From NCBI GenBank assembly GCA_905182765.1, contig CAJJCV010000006.1:40943-104942 (forward strand): DNA of 64,000 bases, written 5' to 3'. Below the pieces are notes generated by a model. It had not been told where the DNA came from. It worked only from the letters and a program-made list of their open reading frames with translations, and did not search any database. The translations under genes were made by a program, and so were the position numbers. Below, piece after piece: positions 42,814 to 51,692 of the stretch; within the stretch, counting starts at the first letter, position 1; each line of letters opens with the position of its first letter. Source of the stretch: Cryomorphaceae bacterium BACL29 MAG-121220-bin8 (GTDB lineage Bacteria > Bacteroidota > Bacteroidia > Flavobacteriales > Flavobacteriaceae).

Positions 42814-44106
42814 ATGAAAAAACATCTAGCACTTGTATTACTATTTTGTTCTTTTTTTTCTTTTTCTCAAAAATTTGACAAAAAAATTACTGACTTAATC
42901 TCTAATTATGAAAGTCAGGTTATTGATTTAAGACATTGGTTTCATGAAAACGCAGAACTTAGTAATAGAGAATTTAAAACTTCTGAAAGGATTGCAGAAG
43001 AATTAAGAAAAATTGGTCTTAATCCTCAGACAGGTGTTGCAAAAACTGGAGTTGTTGCTTTGTTAGAGGGTGGTAGACCAGGTCCAGTGGTAGCATTAAG
43101 AGCTGATATTGATGGATTGCCTGTAAAAGAAAGAGCTGACATAACTTGGGCATCAAAAATGACAGGTGAATATAATGGGGATGTAGTTCCTGTAATGCAT
43201 GCTTGCGGACATGATACTCACACTGCAATATTGTTGGGCGTAGCTAAAGTTTTATATGATATTAAAGATCAAATTCCAGGATCTGTAAAGTTTATTTTTC
43301 AACCTGCTGAAGAAGGAGCGCCTGCAGGAGAGGATGGTGGAGCCGAATTAATGGTTAAAGAAGGTGTTTTAAAAAACCCTGATGTTGATGCAATATTTGG
43401 TTTACATATTTGGTCCCAAATTAGTGCTGGACAAGTTTATGTTAGACCTAAGGGTATTATGGCTGCTGTTAATGAGTTTAGAATTGACATTGAAGGAGTT
43501 CAAACACATGGATCAACACCATGGACAGGAGTAGATCCAATAGTTACTGCATCTCAAATGATCAATTCAATTCAAACCATTGTTAGCAGAAATATGCCAT
43601 TAACTGAAGCTGCTGCTGTTGTAACTATTGGAAGTATTCATGGAGGTGTTAGAAGTAATATAATCCCTGAAAGTTTGTATATGTTAGGTACTATTAGAAC
43701 ACTTGACAATAACATGAAGGATGTTTTAATTCAAAGACTAGAAAAAATTGTTAAAAACATAGCTGAAGCGAATAATGCAAAAGCAAAAATTACTTATCAA
43801 GTTACCTATCCAATAACTTATAATGATCCAGATTTATATACTCAAATGCTACCATCTTTACAAAGAATAAATGGTGTTGAAAATGTTAATTCAATGAATG
43901 CGATTACTGGGGCGGAAGATTTTTCTTTTTTTCAAGAAAAAATTCCAGGAATTTATTTTTTTATTGGAGGTGCTAAAAAAGGTACAGATCCATTAAAAGC
44001 GGCTCCTCACCATACTCCAGATTTTTATGTTGATGATTCAGCAATGATAACAGGATTAAGATCAATGACTACATTAGCCTTAGACTACTTGAAAAATAAT
44101 AAATAA
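42814..44106 (+). CDS. M20D family amidohydrolase/peptidase, secreted
   Basis: The 430-residue protein has a signal peptide MKKHLALVLLFCSFFSFSQ, so it acts in the periplasm. The M20D (hippurate hydrolase/IAA-amino acid hydrolase-like) core has LRHWFHENAELSNREFKTS, ALRADIDGLPVKER, VMHACGHDTHTAILLG, FIFQPAEEGAPAGEDGGAELM and GLHIWSQISAGQVYV. The metal-binding Cys, His and Glu residues are intact. The dimerisation (lid) domain is VQTHGSTPWTGVDPIVTASQMI. It probably hydrolyses N-acyl or small-peptide amide bonds. The pirin gene follows after 3 bases. Confidence 0.93.
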   Translation: MKKHLALVLLFCSFFSFSQKFDKKITDLISNYESQVIDLRHWFHENAELSNREFKTSERIAEELRKIGLNPQTGVAKTGVVALLEGGRPGPVVALRADIDGLPVKERADITWASKMTGEYNGDVVPVMHACGHDTHTAILLGVAKVLYDIKDQIPGSVKFIFQPAEEGAPAGEDGGAELMVKEGVLKNPDVDAIFGLHIWSQISAGQVYVRPKGIMAAVNEFRIDIEGVQTHGSTPWTGVDPIVTASQMINSIQTIVSRNMPLTEAAAVVTIGSIHGGVRSNIIPESLYMLGTIRTLDNNMKDVLIQRLEKIVKNIAEANNAKAKITYQVTYPITYNDPDLYTQMLPSLQRINGVENVNSMNAITGAEDFSFFQEKIPGIYFFIGGAKKGTDPLKAAPHHTPDFYVDDSAMITGLRSMTTLALDYLKNNK

Positions 44107-44109
44107 GGG

Positions 44110-44862
44110 ATGTCGATTTTAATATATAATAAAGAAGATCAAGCTTCAGGGAATTTTAATAGTGGCGAGATCTTAGAAAAAAAACCTATTGGATTTCTTC
44201 AAGACGGAGGTGAATTAAACCCTTATTCAAATTTGTTTTATTGGGCAGATGCTTGGACACCATCTTCTAGAAGTACTATTGGTTTACATCCACATCAAGG
44301 ATTTGAGATTTGTAGTTTTGTTATTGAGGGAAGTATAAAACATTTTGATTCTCAACAAAATAAATGGATTGAATTATTAAAAGGTGACGCTCAGATAATT
44401 AGATCTGGTAATGGAATATCTCATGCAGAAGAAATTTTAGATAATTCTCGAATGTTTCAAATTTGGTTTGATCCTGATATTTCAAAAACAATTTCCAAAC
44501 CTGCTTCTTATAGTGATTATAAACTCGAATCTTTTCCATTGTCTAAAAAAGAAAAAAGTTCTGTTTTAACAATAAAAGGTAAAGGTTCTCCTTTTAAAAT
44601 GGATTCAGAAGGAATTGAAATTTATGAAATCAATTATGATGATGGATTTCATGAAATTAATTTAAATTCTGAATTGGTTTATTCTTTTTTTATTAAAAAA
44701 GGAACTTTAATACATGAAAATCAAAACCTAGCTCAAGGAGCTTTTTTAAAAATAGATAAAGAATCTAAACTGAATTTTGAATCTAAAAATGGTTTAGAGA
44801 TTTTTAAAATAACATCACCGTTACGAACAAGTTACTCCACTTATTATGAGCGATTTAATTAA
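44110..44862 (+). CDS. Pirin family bicupin protein
   Basis: A 250-residue cytosolic pirin. The N-terminal cupin has the metal-ligand pattern GLHPHQGFEICSFVIEGSIKHFDS with two His, and GNGISHAEEI with another. The second cupin-like half lacks clear ligands. Some pirins oxidise quercetin and others act as redox sensors. The role here is unknown. It follows the M20 gene by 3 bases. The 3' end overlaps the convergent amidase gene by 8 bases. Confidence 0.88.
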   Translation: MSILIYNKEDQASGNFNSGEILEKKPIGFLQDGGELNPYSNLFYWADAWTPSSRSTIGLHPHQGFEICSFVIEGSIKHFDSQQNKWIELLKGDAQIIRSGNGISHAEEILDNSRMFQIWFDPDISKTISKPASYSDYKLESFPLSKKEKSSVLTIKGKGSPFKMDSEGIEIYEINYDDGFHEINLNSELVYSFFIKKGTLIHENQNLAQGAFLKIDKESKLNFESKNGLEIFKITSPLRTSYSTYYERFN

Positions 44863-46465
44863 AAGGCTTAACTCTGAAATTTGTTTCTTTTTCAAAAGCA
44901 TATCCAATTTGTAAAAGTTTATTCTCAGTAAACGATGGAGATATAAAAGTCAAGTTAAATGGTTTACCATTTTTATCATAACCCATTGGAACAGTTAAGC
45001 ATGGGTAATAAGCTCCAGCTGCATAGCCGGCGTGATAATTATTTATTGATATAATTGCATCTAGCTTATGTTTCTTAATAGCTATGTCAAAATATTTTTT
45101 TCCCTCAGTTTTAATTCTAGTTTTAATTGAATTTATTTCATCTAATTTAGTTGAGTCACTAATAATAGATTTAAAAATACCTTGTCCATAAGGAGATCTC
45201 ATCAGTGAGTCTTTATTGTTGAACTTAATAATATCATTAATGCCAGTAAATAAGATTTTGTTTTTTTTAAAATATTTAGGAAGGTCAAACTTCATGTCAT
45301 AATCTAATATTTTTCTAAATCCACTAAAATCAACTTTAGGAGGGCTAAATTCAACTACTATTCCACCTAACTTTACAATTTTATTTATTGCATTTAAATA
45401 AAGCGAGTCATTTAAATAGTCCTTAAACACTCCAAACCTTTTACCTTTTAAAGAAGAATTTATAATGGATTCCAAATCAATATCATCAACACTAACAGAC
45501 ATATTATCATCTGGATCGTAACCTAAAATTGCTTTTAAAACTATAGCATTGTCAATTACATTTTTAGTCATAGGCCCAGAAGTGTCTAGCGTACTTGAAA
45601 TAGGTACTATACCTGATCTACTAACTAAACCAATAGTTGGTTTTAAACCAACTATAGAGTTTGCTGAAGAGGGTGATAAAATAGACCCTGAGGTTTCTGA
45701 ACCTAAAGAAACGCTAGAAAAATTTGCAGAAATAGCTACTCCACTTCCCGAACTAGAGCCGCCAGAATCAAACTTTTTTCTTCCATATGGATTTAAAGTT
45801 TGTCCTCCTTGAGCACTATATCCTGACGGACAATTATTACAAAAATAATATGCCCATTCACTAAGATTAGTTTTTCCTAATATTAAAGCTCCCTCACTTT
45901 TTAATTTACCCACAACAAAAGCATTATTAGAGATATTATCATTTAATGCAATTGAGCCTGCAGTAGTTGCTAGGCCATCATAATTAATATTATCTTTTAG
46001 AAGAACAGGAATACCATGTAAAGAAAATATTGATTGTGGTTTTGTTTTGTCTTTTTCTCTAGCTTCTTCAATTATATTTTGATTGATACTTATAATTGAA
46101 TTTAAATACTGATTTTTATTGAATTCAATAGATTGAATTCTGTACAAATAAAACAATACTAAATCTTCATAAGTAAGACTGCTATTTAAAATATTAGTTT
46201 GGATTTCAGGAATACTTTTTTCAATTATTAATGGTTTAAGTGTGTTGTATTTCTTTTGGCTAAATTGATTTAGTTCTGTAGATATATTTTTAAACCATTC
46301 ATTTTTAATTTCAATTTTTGATTGAATTAATTTGAATTGCATCCTTGTATTAGAGTGATCTTTGCTTTCTTTAATCTCAATCGATTCATCATAGTTTTTC
46401 CAGGAAAAACTGTTATTACAGCCTGCAATCAGTACAATAAATAAAAATAAAATTATTTTTTTCAT
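44855..46465 (-). CDS. Amidase signature family lipoprotein
   Basis: The protein has 536 residues, with lipobox IAGC (Cys16). The amidase-signature Ser-cisSer-Lys triad is visible: Lys in GIPVLLKDNINYDG, the Gly/Ser-rich SGGSSSGSGVAIS, and the nucleophile region SLGSETSGSILSPSS. It is not GatA of the GatCAB complex, because it is lipidated and has a long N-terminal extension. It resembles the secreted amidases of Bacteroidota and Bacillus that act on amides or peptidoglycan-derived substrates. The true substrate is unknown. It lies 6 bases after murF on the same strand. Confidence 0.92.
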   Translation of the reverse strand: MKKIILFLFIVLIAGCNNSFSWKNYDESIEIKESKDHSNTRMQFKLIQSKIEIKNEWFKNISTELNQFSQKKYNTLKPLIIEKSIPEIQTNILNSSLTYEDLVLFYLYRIQSIEFNKNQYLNSIISINQNIIEEAREKDKTKPQSIFSLHGIPVLLKDNINYDGLATTAGSIALNDNISNNAFVVGKLKSEGALILGKTNLSEWAYYFCNNCPSGYSAQGGQTLNPYGRKKFDSGGSSSGSGVAISANFSSVSLGSETSGSILSPSSANSIVGLKPTIGLVSRSGIVPISSTLDTSGPMTKNVIDNAIVLKAILGYDPDDNMSVSVDDIDLESIINSSLKGKRFGVFKDYLNDSLYLNAINKIVKLGGIVVEFSPPKVDFSGFRKILDYDMKFDLPKYFKKNKILFTGINDIIKFNNKDSLMRSPYGQGIFKSIISDSTKLDEINSIKTRIKTEGKKYFDIAIKKHKLDAIISINNYHAGYAAGAYYPCLTVPMGYDKNGKPFNLTFISPSFTENKLLQIGYAFEKETNFRVKPFN

Positions 46466-46471
46466 TAATTT

Positions 46472-47743
46472 TTAAATGTAATTTATTAAATCTTCCATTT
46501 TCATTCCTCTAGAACCTTTAATCAATATATGCTTTGAAGTTATTGGAGTCTTTTTGAAATGATTAATCAACTCTTTTTTAGTTTTATAAAAAAAAGGAAT
46601 ATCAAAATTGTTTTTATGTTTAAAAAATTCTAATCCTATTAGAAAAATATTTTCATATTTATTTCTAATACAAAGACTGATTAGATCAAAGTGTTCTTTT
46701 TCAGATTCCTTCCCTAATTCAAACATATCTCCCAAAAGAATTGTTTTTGAACCATTTAATTTATTAAAAGATTGAACTGAAGAACTCATACTACTTGGAT
46801 TTGCGTTATAAGCATCTAGAACAATAGATTTATTGTTTATCTCAATAATTTGTGATCTATTATTTATTGGATTATACTCTGATATTGATTTTTTTATTTC
46901 AGAAATAGGTATATTGAAATGCAATCCAATTAAAGTAGCAAATGCAATATTATTAAAATTATAATTTCCTGTTAATTTAGAATTTAAAAGCTGATCTTTA
47001 AATTTAATTCCACTGTACATCCCATTTAAGACCTCCTCGAATTTATAGTTGTTTTGGTCAGATTTTCCGAAACTTATTTTTTTTCCTATATATTTTTTTT
47101 GTATTTCATCATCATTATTTATAAATGCCGTTTTATTATTAGAAATTAGAAAATCGTATAATTCACTTTTCCCTTTAATTACACCTTGTAAATTACCAAA
47201 TCCTTCTAAGTGAGCTTTTCCAAAATTTGTAATTAATCCAAAATCTGGATTTACTAATTCTGTTAAAAACTTAATCTCATTGATATGATTCGCTCCCATT
47301 TCTATAACAGCAAAATCTGCTAATGGATCTATTTTTAGAAGAGTTAACGGGACTCCAATATGATTATTTAAATTTCCAAGAGTAGAGGATATTTTAAACT
47401 TAGTTTTTAAAACTTCAGTAATAAGTTCCTTAGTTGTTGTTTTACCATTACTTCCGGTAAGTGCAATGATTTTAGTTTTTAATAGTTTAGATCTGTATAG
47501 TTTTGCTAATTCTTGTAAAGATTCTAATGAGTCTTTAACCTTTAAAAATTTAGGATGACTTAGTGAATTGTCGTCAATAACTGCATAAATTGCTCCGTCT
47601 TTAATTGCTTGTTCAGCAAATTTATTTCCGTCAAAATTATCTCCTTTTAAAGCAAAAAAGATTGATCCTTTTTTAATCGATCTAGTGTCAGTTGATACTG
47701 AGTTTGATTCCTTGAAATAATTGTAAAGTTCTGAAGTAAGCAT
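46472..47743 (-). CDS. murF: UDP-N-acetylmuramoyl-tripeptide:D-alanyl-D-alanine ligase
   Basis: MurF adds D-Ala-D-Ala to UDP-MurNAc-tripeptide, the last cytoplasmic step of the peptidoglycan precursor. The 423 residues start with the uridine-binding domain (STDTRSIKKGSIFFALKGDNFDGN). The ATP P-loop is ALTGSNGKTTTKELI, followed by GNLNNHIGVPLTLLK, VIEMGANHINEI, NNRSQII and LDAYNANPSSMSSSVQSF. It lies 44 bases after gldJ, an arrangement known in flavobacteria. Confidence 0.96.
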   Translation of the reverse strand: MLTSELYNYFKESNSVSTDTRSIKKGSIFFALKGDNFDGNKFAEQAIKDGAIYAVIDDNSLSHPKFLKVKDSLESLQELAKLYRSKLLKTKIIALTGSNGKTTTKELITEVLKTKFKISSTLGNLNNHIGVPLTLLKIDPLADFAVIEMGANHINEIKFLTELVNPDFGLITNFGKAHLEGFGNLQGVIKGKSELYDFLISNNKTAFINNDDEIQKKYIGKKISFGKSDQNNYKFEEVLNGMYSGIKFKDQLLNSKLTGNYNFNNIAFATLIGLHFNIPISEIKKSISEYNPINNRSQIIEINNKSIVLDAYNANPSSMSSSVQSFNKLNGSKTILLGDMFELGKESEKEHFDLISLCIRNKYENIFLIGLEFFKHKNNFDIPFFYKTKKELINHFKKTPITSKHILIKGSRGMKMEDLINYI

Positions 47744-47787
47744 CAGTTAAATATAATGTAATACAATAGAACAGATAAAAATTTATT

Positions 47788-49359
47788 TTATCTCTTTCTA
47801 GATTTTTTACTATTTCTTGATTCCCCTAAATATGACATTGCACATCTAAAACCTATAAAATTAGATGTCATAGATTCTGGATAATACCTTCTTTGAGCAG
47901 GGTCAAGATAATATGCTCTATCAAGCCATGAGCCACCTTTGTATACTCTAGCTTCGTTGTTTATAAGAGTTGTGGATTCCTCAAATTGATTATTTTGATC
48001 GGGAGAATTATACATTTTTGAATATTCTCCGTCAAGTTTGAAATCTCTTACTGAATTTCTGTCACCGTCGTTAAAGTCTCTATTATCTCCTTTACTATAA
48101 TTTGTTCTATCTATAGAGTTTTCGTCTTCAATTTCATTTTTTAACGATCCTGGTAAATTATCATAATTTGCATTTTCTGAACTTACTGTAAGTACTTTTC
48201 CGTTTTCGTCAATAGATGGTTTGAAGTATAAATTTCCTCTATAATAATTAAAATCATTCATTTCTTCATCGATTATAGGCCTATAAACATCTGCTACCCA
48301 TTCAGCAACATTTCCAGCCATTCCATATAATCCAAAATCATTAGGAGGATATGATCTTACTGCAGAAGTAATCCCAGATCCAGTTTCAGACCATCCGGCA
48401 ATTCCACCATAATCACCTTTTCCGAGTTTGAAATTAGCCAATTGATCACCTTGATTTTTTCTTTTACCAGATCTTGTATATTCTCCATCCCAAGGAAACT
48501 TCTTTTTTCCTCTGTATAAATTTTCCTCAGAAATTTCACTTAGTGCTAATGCAGCATATTCCCATTCAGTTTCAGTTGGAAGTCTATATTCAGGCAAAAG
48601 AATTCCGCTTTCTCTTGATGCATAATTAATGGTTGTTTGTCCATTTTCATCAGTATTGATTTGTTTACTGCCTGTCATTTCATTCATTTTCCCATCGTAT
48701 GCATTTGATGGGTCTAGAAAATATGCTTTTGTATTAAATGAATAACCATTTGAAAGACTGTCTGGACTAATTGCACCTGGTCGTATGTAACCATTCGAAA
48801 CTAAAATTTGTTCGTTAACTCGATCAGTTCTCCATTTAGCATAGTTAACAGCTTGTTTCCAATTAACACCAACAACAGGATGATTTTCAAACGCAGGGTG
48901 CCTTAGGTAATTATTAACCATATCCTCATTAAATCCTAGTGGATTTCTCCATACAAGTGTATCAGGAAGAGATGCTTTATATATATCAGGAAAGTCTTTA
49001 GCAAAAACTTTATTCATCCAATGTAAATATTCGACATACATAAGGTTAGTTACTTCAGTTTCATCAATAAAAAAAGATCTAACATATTGTTGAGTTGGAG
49101 TATTGTTCCAATCATGCATTATATTGTCTTGAACGTTTCCTTTTGTATAAGTTCCGCCTTCAATAAAAATAAGTCCAGGACCTGTATTTTGTCCTTTATA
49201 TGATTTTTTATTTTTAAATCCACCATCTTTTGTACTTATTTTCCATCCAGTAGCTTGTGATATATTTTTATTATTTTTAAAGGGATTATTACTATTACAT
49301 CCTATTACAAGTACAGATAATAATAAAACTAGTGGAGTGTATATGTTATTGATTTTCAT
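47788..49359 (-). CDS. gldJ: Gliding motility lipoprotein GldJ
   Basis: GldJ is an outer-membrane-associated lipoprotein needed for gliding and T9SS stability. The 523 residues begin with lipobox VIGC (Cys21). The bulk is a formylglycine-generating-enzyme-like (SUMF1) domain: GGTYTKGNVQDN, VVGVNWKQAVNYAKW, YRLPTETEWEYAAL, YGMAGNVAEWVADVY and the closing GGSWLDRAYYLDPAQRRYYP and GFRCAMS. The catalytic Cys pair of true FGE enzymes is not evident, so it is structural. murF follows, and porV is divergent upstream by 100 bases. The related GldK is not in this window. Confidence 0.94.
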   Translation of the reverse strand: MKINNIYTPLVLLLSVLVIGCNSNNPFKNNKNISQATGWKISTKDGGFKNKKSYKGQNTGPGLIFIEGGTYTKGNVQDNIMHDWNNTPTQQYVRSFFIDETEVTNLMYVEYLHWMNKVFAKDFPDIYKASLPDTLVWRNPLGFNEDMVNNYLRHPAFENHPVVGVNWKQAVNYAKWRTDRVNEQILVSNGYIRPGAISPDSLSNGYSFNTKAYFLDPSNAYDGKMNEMTGSKQINTDENGQTTINYASRESGILLPEYRLPTETEWEYAALALSEISEENLYRGKKKFPWDGEYTRSGKRKNQGDQLANFKLGKGDYGGIAGWSETGSGITSAVRSYPPNDFGLYGMAGNVAEWVADVYRPIIDEEMNDFNYYRGNLYFKPSIDENGKVLTVSSENANYDNLPGSLKNEIEDENSIDRTNYSKGDNRDFNDGDRNSVRDFKLDGEYSKMYNSPDQNNQFEESTTLINNEARVYKGGSWLDRAYYLDPAQRRYYPESMTSNFIGFRCAMSYLGESRNSKKSRKR

Positions 49360-49459
49360 TGATTTATTTTCTTATCTTAAAGTTGCAAGATAGTAAATTG
49401 TTTAAAAAAAAATTATTTTACTTTTGATGAAAGTATTTAAAACTTAAAATTTATATTAT

Positions 49460-50584
49460 ATGAGAAATATTATTGTTCGTTTAATTTTAATATTCAATGT
49501 TGTTTTTGTTTTTTCTCAGGAAAGAAGGGTTATTACAACTGCTGTTCCTTTTTTAATGATTTCTGCAGATGCAAGAGCTTCTGGTCTTGGTGAACAGGGT
49601 GTTGCAACTTCTCCAGATGCTTTTTCTCAACACTGGAACCCTGCTAAATATGTTTTTTTAGATAATGCATCAGGTGTGGGAGTGAGTTACACACCTTATT
49701 TGAGTAAATTAGTTAGTGATGTTTTTTTAGCAAATATTAATTATTACAATATTATTGATGAAAGAAGTTCGTGGTCAACTAGTTTTAAATATTTTAGTCT
49801 TGGAGATATTGATATTCTTCAAAACCCTCAGGATATTCCATATTTAGAAAACCCAAATGAATTCACCCTTGATGCTTCATACATATTAAAATTAAATGAT
49901 TATTTTTCAATGGGTGTTACAGGAAGATTTTTAATGTCAGATGTAAAATTGCAAAGTGTTGATTCAGATTCAAGTTCAGCTAGTTCATTTGCAGTTGATA
50001 TTTCCGGGTTTTATCAATCTGACGTTAAAGCTTATCAGAATTTTAATGGTTTATGGCGATTTGGATTTAATATATCCAATTTAGGACCAAGAATGAAATA
50101 TGAAGAGCTTGGTAAGAAAAACTTTATTCCAACAAATTTAAAATTAGGTTCAGCGTTTGATTTTATTTTTGATTCCTCAAACAAATTGTCTATTAACTTA
50201 GAGCTTAATAAACTTTTAGTTCCTTCTCCTAGTATTCCAATATTAAATTCAAATGATCAGATTATTGGATATAATCAGGAAGATGTGAACTTTTTATCTG
50301 GATTATTTAAATCTTTTGGAGATGCACCTGATGGATTTAGTGAAGAGTTAAAAGAAATAACTCTTGCCTTAGGTATTGAATATACATACGACGATTCGTT
50401 TGCACTTAGGTTAGGATATTTTGGTGAAAATGAAAATAAAGGAGCAAGAAAGTACATAACATTTGGAACAGGATTTAAACTAGAAGACATCAATTTAGAT
50501 TTATCATATCTATTATCAACATCTAGTGTTATAAGTCCATTAGAAAATACTTTAAGATTCTCTTTTACTTATAATTTTAAATAA
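49460..50584 (+). CDS. porV: Type IX secretion outer-membrane protein PorV (LptO)
   Basis: PorV is a FadL-like 14-strand barrel that carries T9SS cargo from the SprA translocon to the PorU attachment complex. The 374 residues start with a signal peptide ending FVFSQ. The PorV signature is TTAVPFLMISADARASGLGEQGVATSPDAFSQHWNPAKYVF. Alternating beta strands continue to SFTYNFK at the C-terminus. It is divergent from gldJ and precedes pdhA, which has its own promoter. The porU gene is not in the window. Confidence 0.94.
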   Translation: MRNIIVRLILIFNVVFVFSQERRVITTAVPFLMISADARASGLGEQGVATSPDAFSQHWNPAKYVFLDNASGVGVSYTPYLSKLVSDVFLANINYYNIIDERSSWSTSFKYFSLGDIDILQNPQDIPYLENPNEFTLDASYILKLNDYFSMGVTGRFLMSDVKLQSVDSDSSSASSFAVDISGFYQSDVKAYQNFNGLWRFGFNISNLGPRMKYEELGKKNFIPTNLKLGSAFDFIFDSSNKLSINLELNKLLVPSPSIPILNSNDQIIGYNQEDVNFLSGLFKSFGDAPDGFSEELKEITLALGIEYTYDDSFALRLGYFGENENKGARKYITFGTGFKLEDINLDLSYLLSTSSVISPLENTLRFSFTYNFK

Positions 50585-50629
50585 ATTAATATTTTCAATT
50601 TTTATTTTTAATGTATTAATTAGATACAT

Positions 50630-50637
50630 TAACTTTG
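50630..50637 (+). promoter_or_regulatory. -7 promoter box for the pdhA operon
   Basis: TAACTTTG matches TAnnTTTG and lies 53 bases before the pdhA ATG in the 106-base porV-pdhA gap. It suggests independent transcription of pdhA to the DUF389 gene. Confidence 0.55.
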
Positions 50638-50690
50638 CAAAAATTAAATAATTCTTGTAAAAAAAAGAATTATAAATTATAATTCATTAA

Positions 50691-51692
50691 ATGAAAGAAA
50701 TTACAAAAGAAACTTATTTGAAATGGTATGAAGACATGTTGTTTTGGAGAAAGTTTGAAGATAAATTAGCTGCTGTTTATATTCAGCAAAAAGTTAGAGG
50801 ATTTTTACATTTATATAATGGTCAAGAAGCAGTGCTGGCTGGAGCTTTACATGTTATTGATCCTGAAAAAGATAGAATGATTACTGCATACAGGAACCAT
50901 GTAATGCCAATTGGTATGGGTGTTGACCCAAGACGAATTATGGCAGAGTTATTTGGAAAATCAACTGGAACTTCTATGGGTTTAGGTGGTTCTATGCACA
51001 TTTTCTCTAAAGAACATAGATTTCATGGAGGTCATGGAATTGTAGGTGGTCAAATTCCCCTTGGAGCTGGTATGGCTTTTGGAGACAAATATTTCAATAG
51101 AGGAGCTGTAACTTTGTGTTATATGGGGGATGGTGCGGTTAGACAAGGATCTTTACATGAAACATTAAATTTAGCCATGCTGTGGAAACTTCCAGTAGTT
51201 TTTATTGTAGAAAATAACGGATATGCAATGGGTACATCTGTTGAAAGAACAGCAAATCATTCTGATATTTGGAAATTAGGTTTAGGTTATGAAATGCCTT
51301 GCGGCCCGGTTGATGGAATGAACCCAGTGAAAGTAGCTGAAGCACTTCATGAAGCCATTTCAAGAGCTAGAAACGGAGATGGTCCTAGTTTTTTAGAAAT
51401 GAAAACATATAGATACAGAGGACATTCTATGTCAGATGCTCAAAAATACAGAACAAAAGAAGAAGTTAACGAGTACAGGAAAATTGATCCAATTTCTCAG
51501 GTTAAGAAAGTGATTTTAGAAAATGATTTTGCATCAGAAGAAGAAATTTTATCAATTGATGCTAGTATAAAAAGTAGAGTTCTTGATTGTCAAAAATTTG
51601 CAGAAGAATCTCCATATCCTGAAAAATCAGTTATGTATGATGCAGTTTACGAACAAGAGGACTATAATTTCATTTCTCATAAATTAAAATAA
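50691..51692 (+). CDS. pdhA: Pyruvate dehydrogenase E1 component, alpha subunit
   Basis: E1-alpha binds thiamine diphosphate and decarboxylates pyruvate with E1-beta. The 333 residues match alpha subunits of the two-subunit type. The TPP/Mg motif is MGDGAVRQGSLHETLNLAML...VENNGYAM (GDG-x26-NN). The phosphorylation-loop equivalent HSDIWKLGLGYEMPCGPVDGM and the C-terminal TYRYRGHSMSDAQKYR are present. E1-beta is not encoded here. E2 follows with no gap, an arrangement known in flavobacteria. Confidence 0.95.
   Translation: MKEITKETYLKWYEDMLFWRKFEDKLAAVYIQQKVRGFLHLYNGQEAVLAGALHVIDPEKDRMITAYRNHVMPIGMGVDPRRIMAELFGKSTGTSMGLGGSMHIFSKEHRFHGGHGIVGGQIPLGAGMAFGDKYFNRGAVTLCYMGDGAVRQGSLHETLNLAMLWKLPVVFIVENNGYAMGTSVERTANHSDIWKLGLGYEMPCGPVDGMNPVKVAEALHEAISRARNGDGPSFLEMKTYRYRGHSMSDAQKYRTKEEVNEYRKIDPISQVKKVILENDFASEEEILSIDASIKSRVLDCQKFAEESPYPEKSVMYDAVYEQEDYNFISHKLK

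Noticed and set aside
44855-46465. Calling the amidase GatA of the tRNA amidotransferase
   Set aside because: It carries a lipobox and a long N-terminal extension, and no gatB/gatC is near. GatA is cytosolic.
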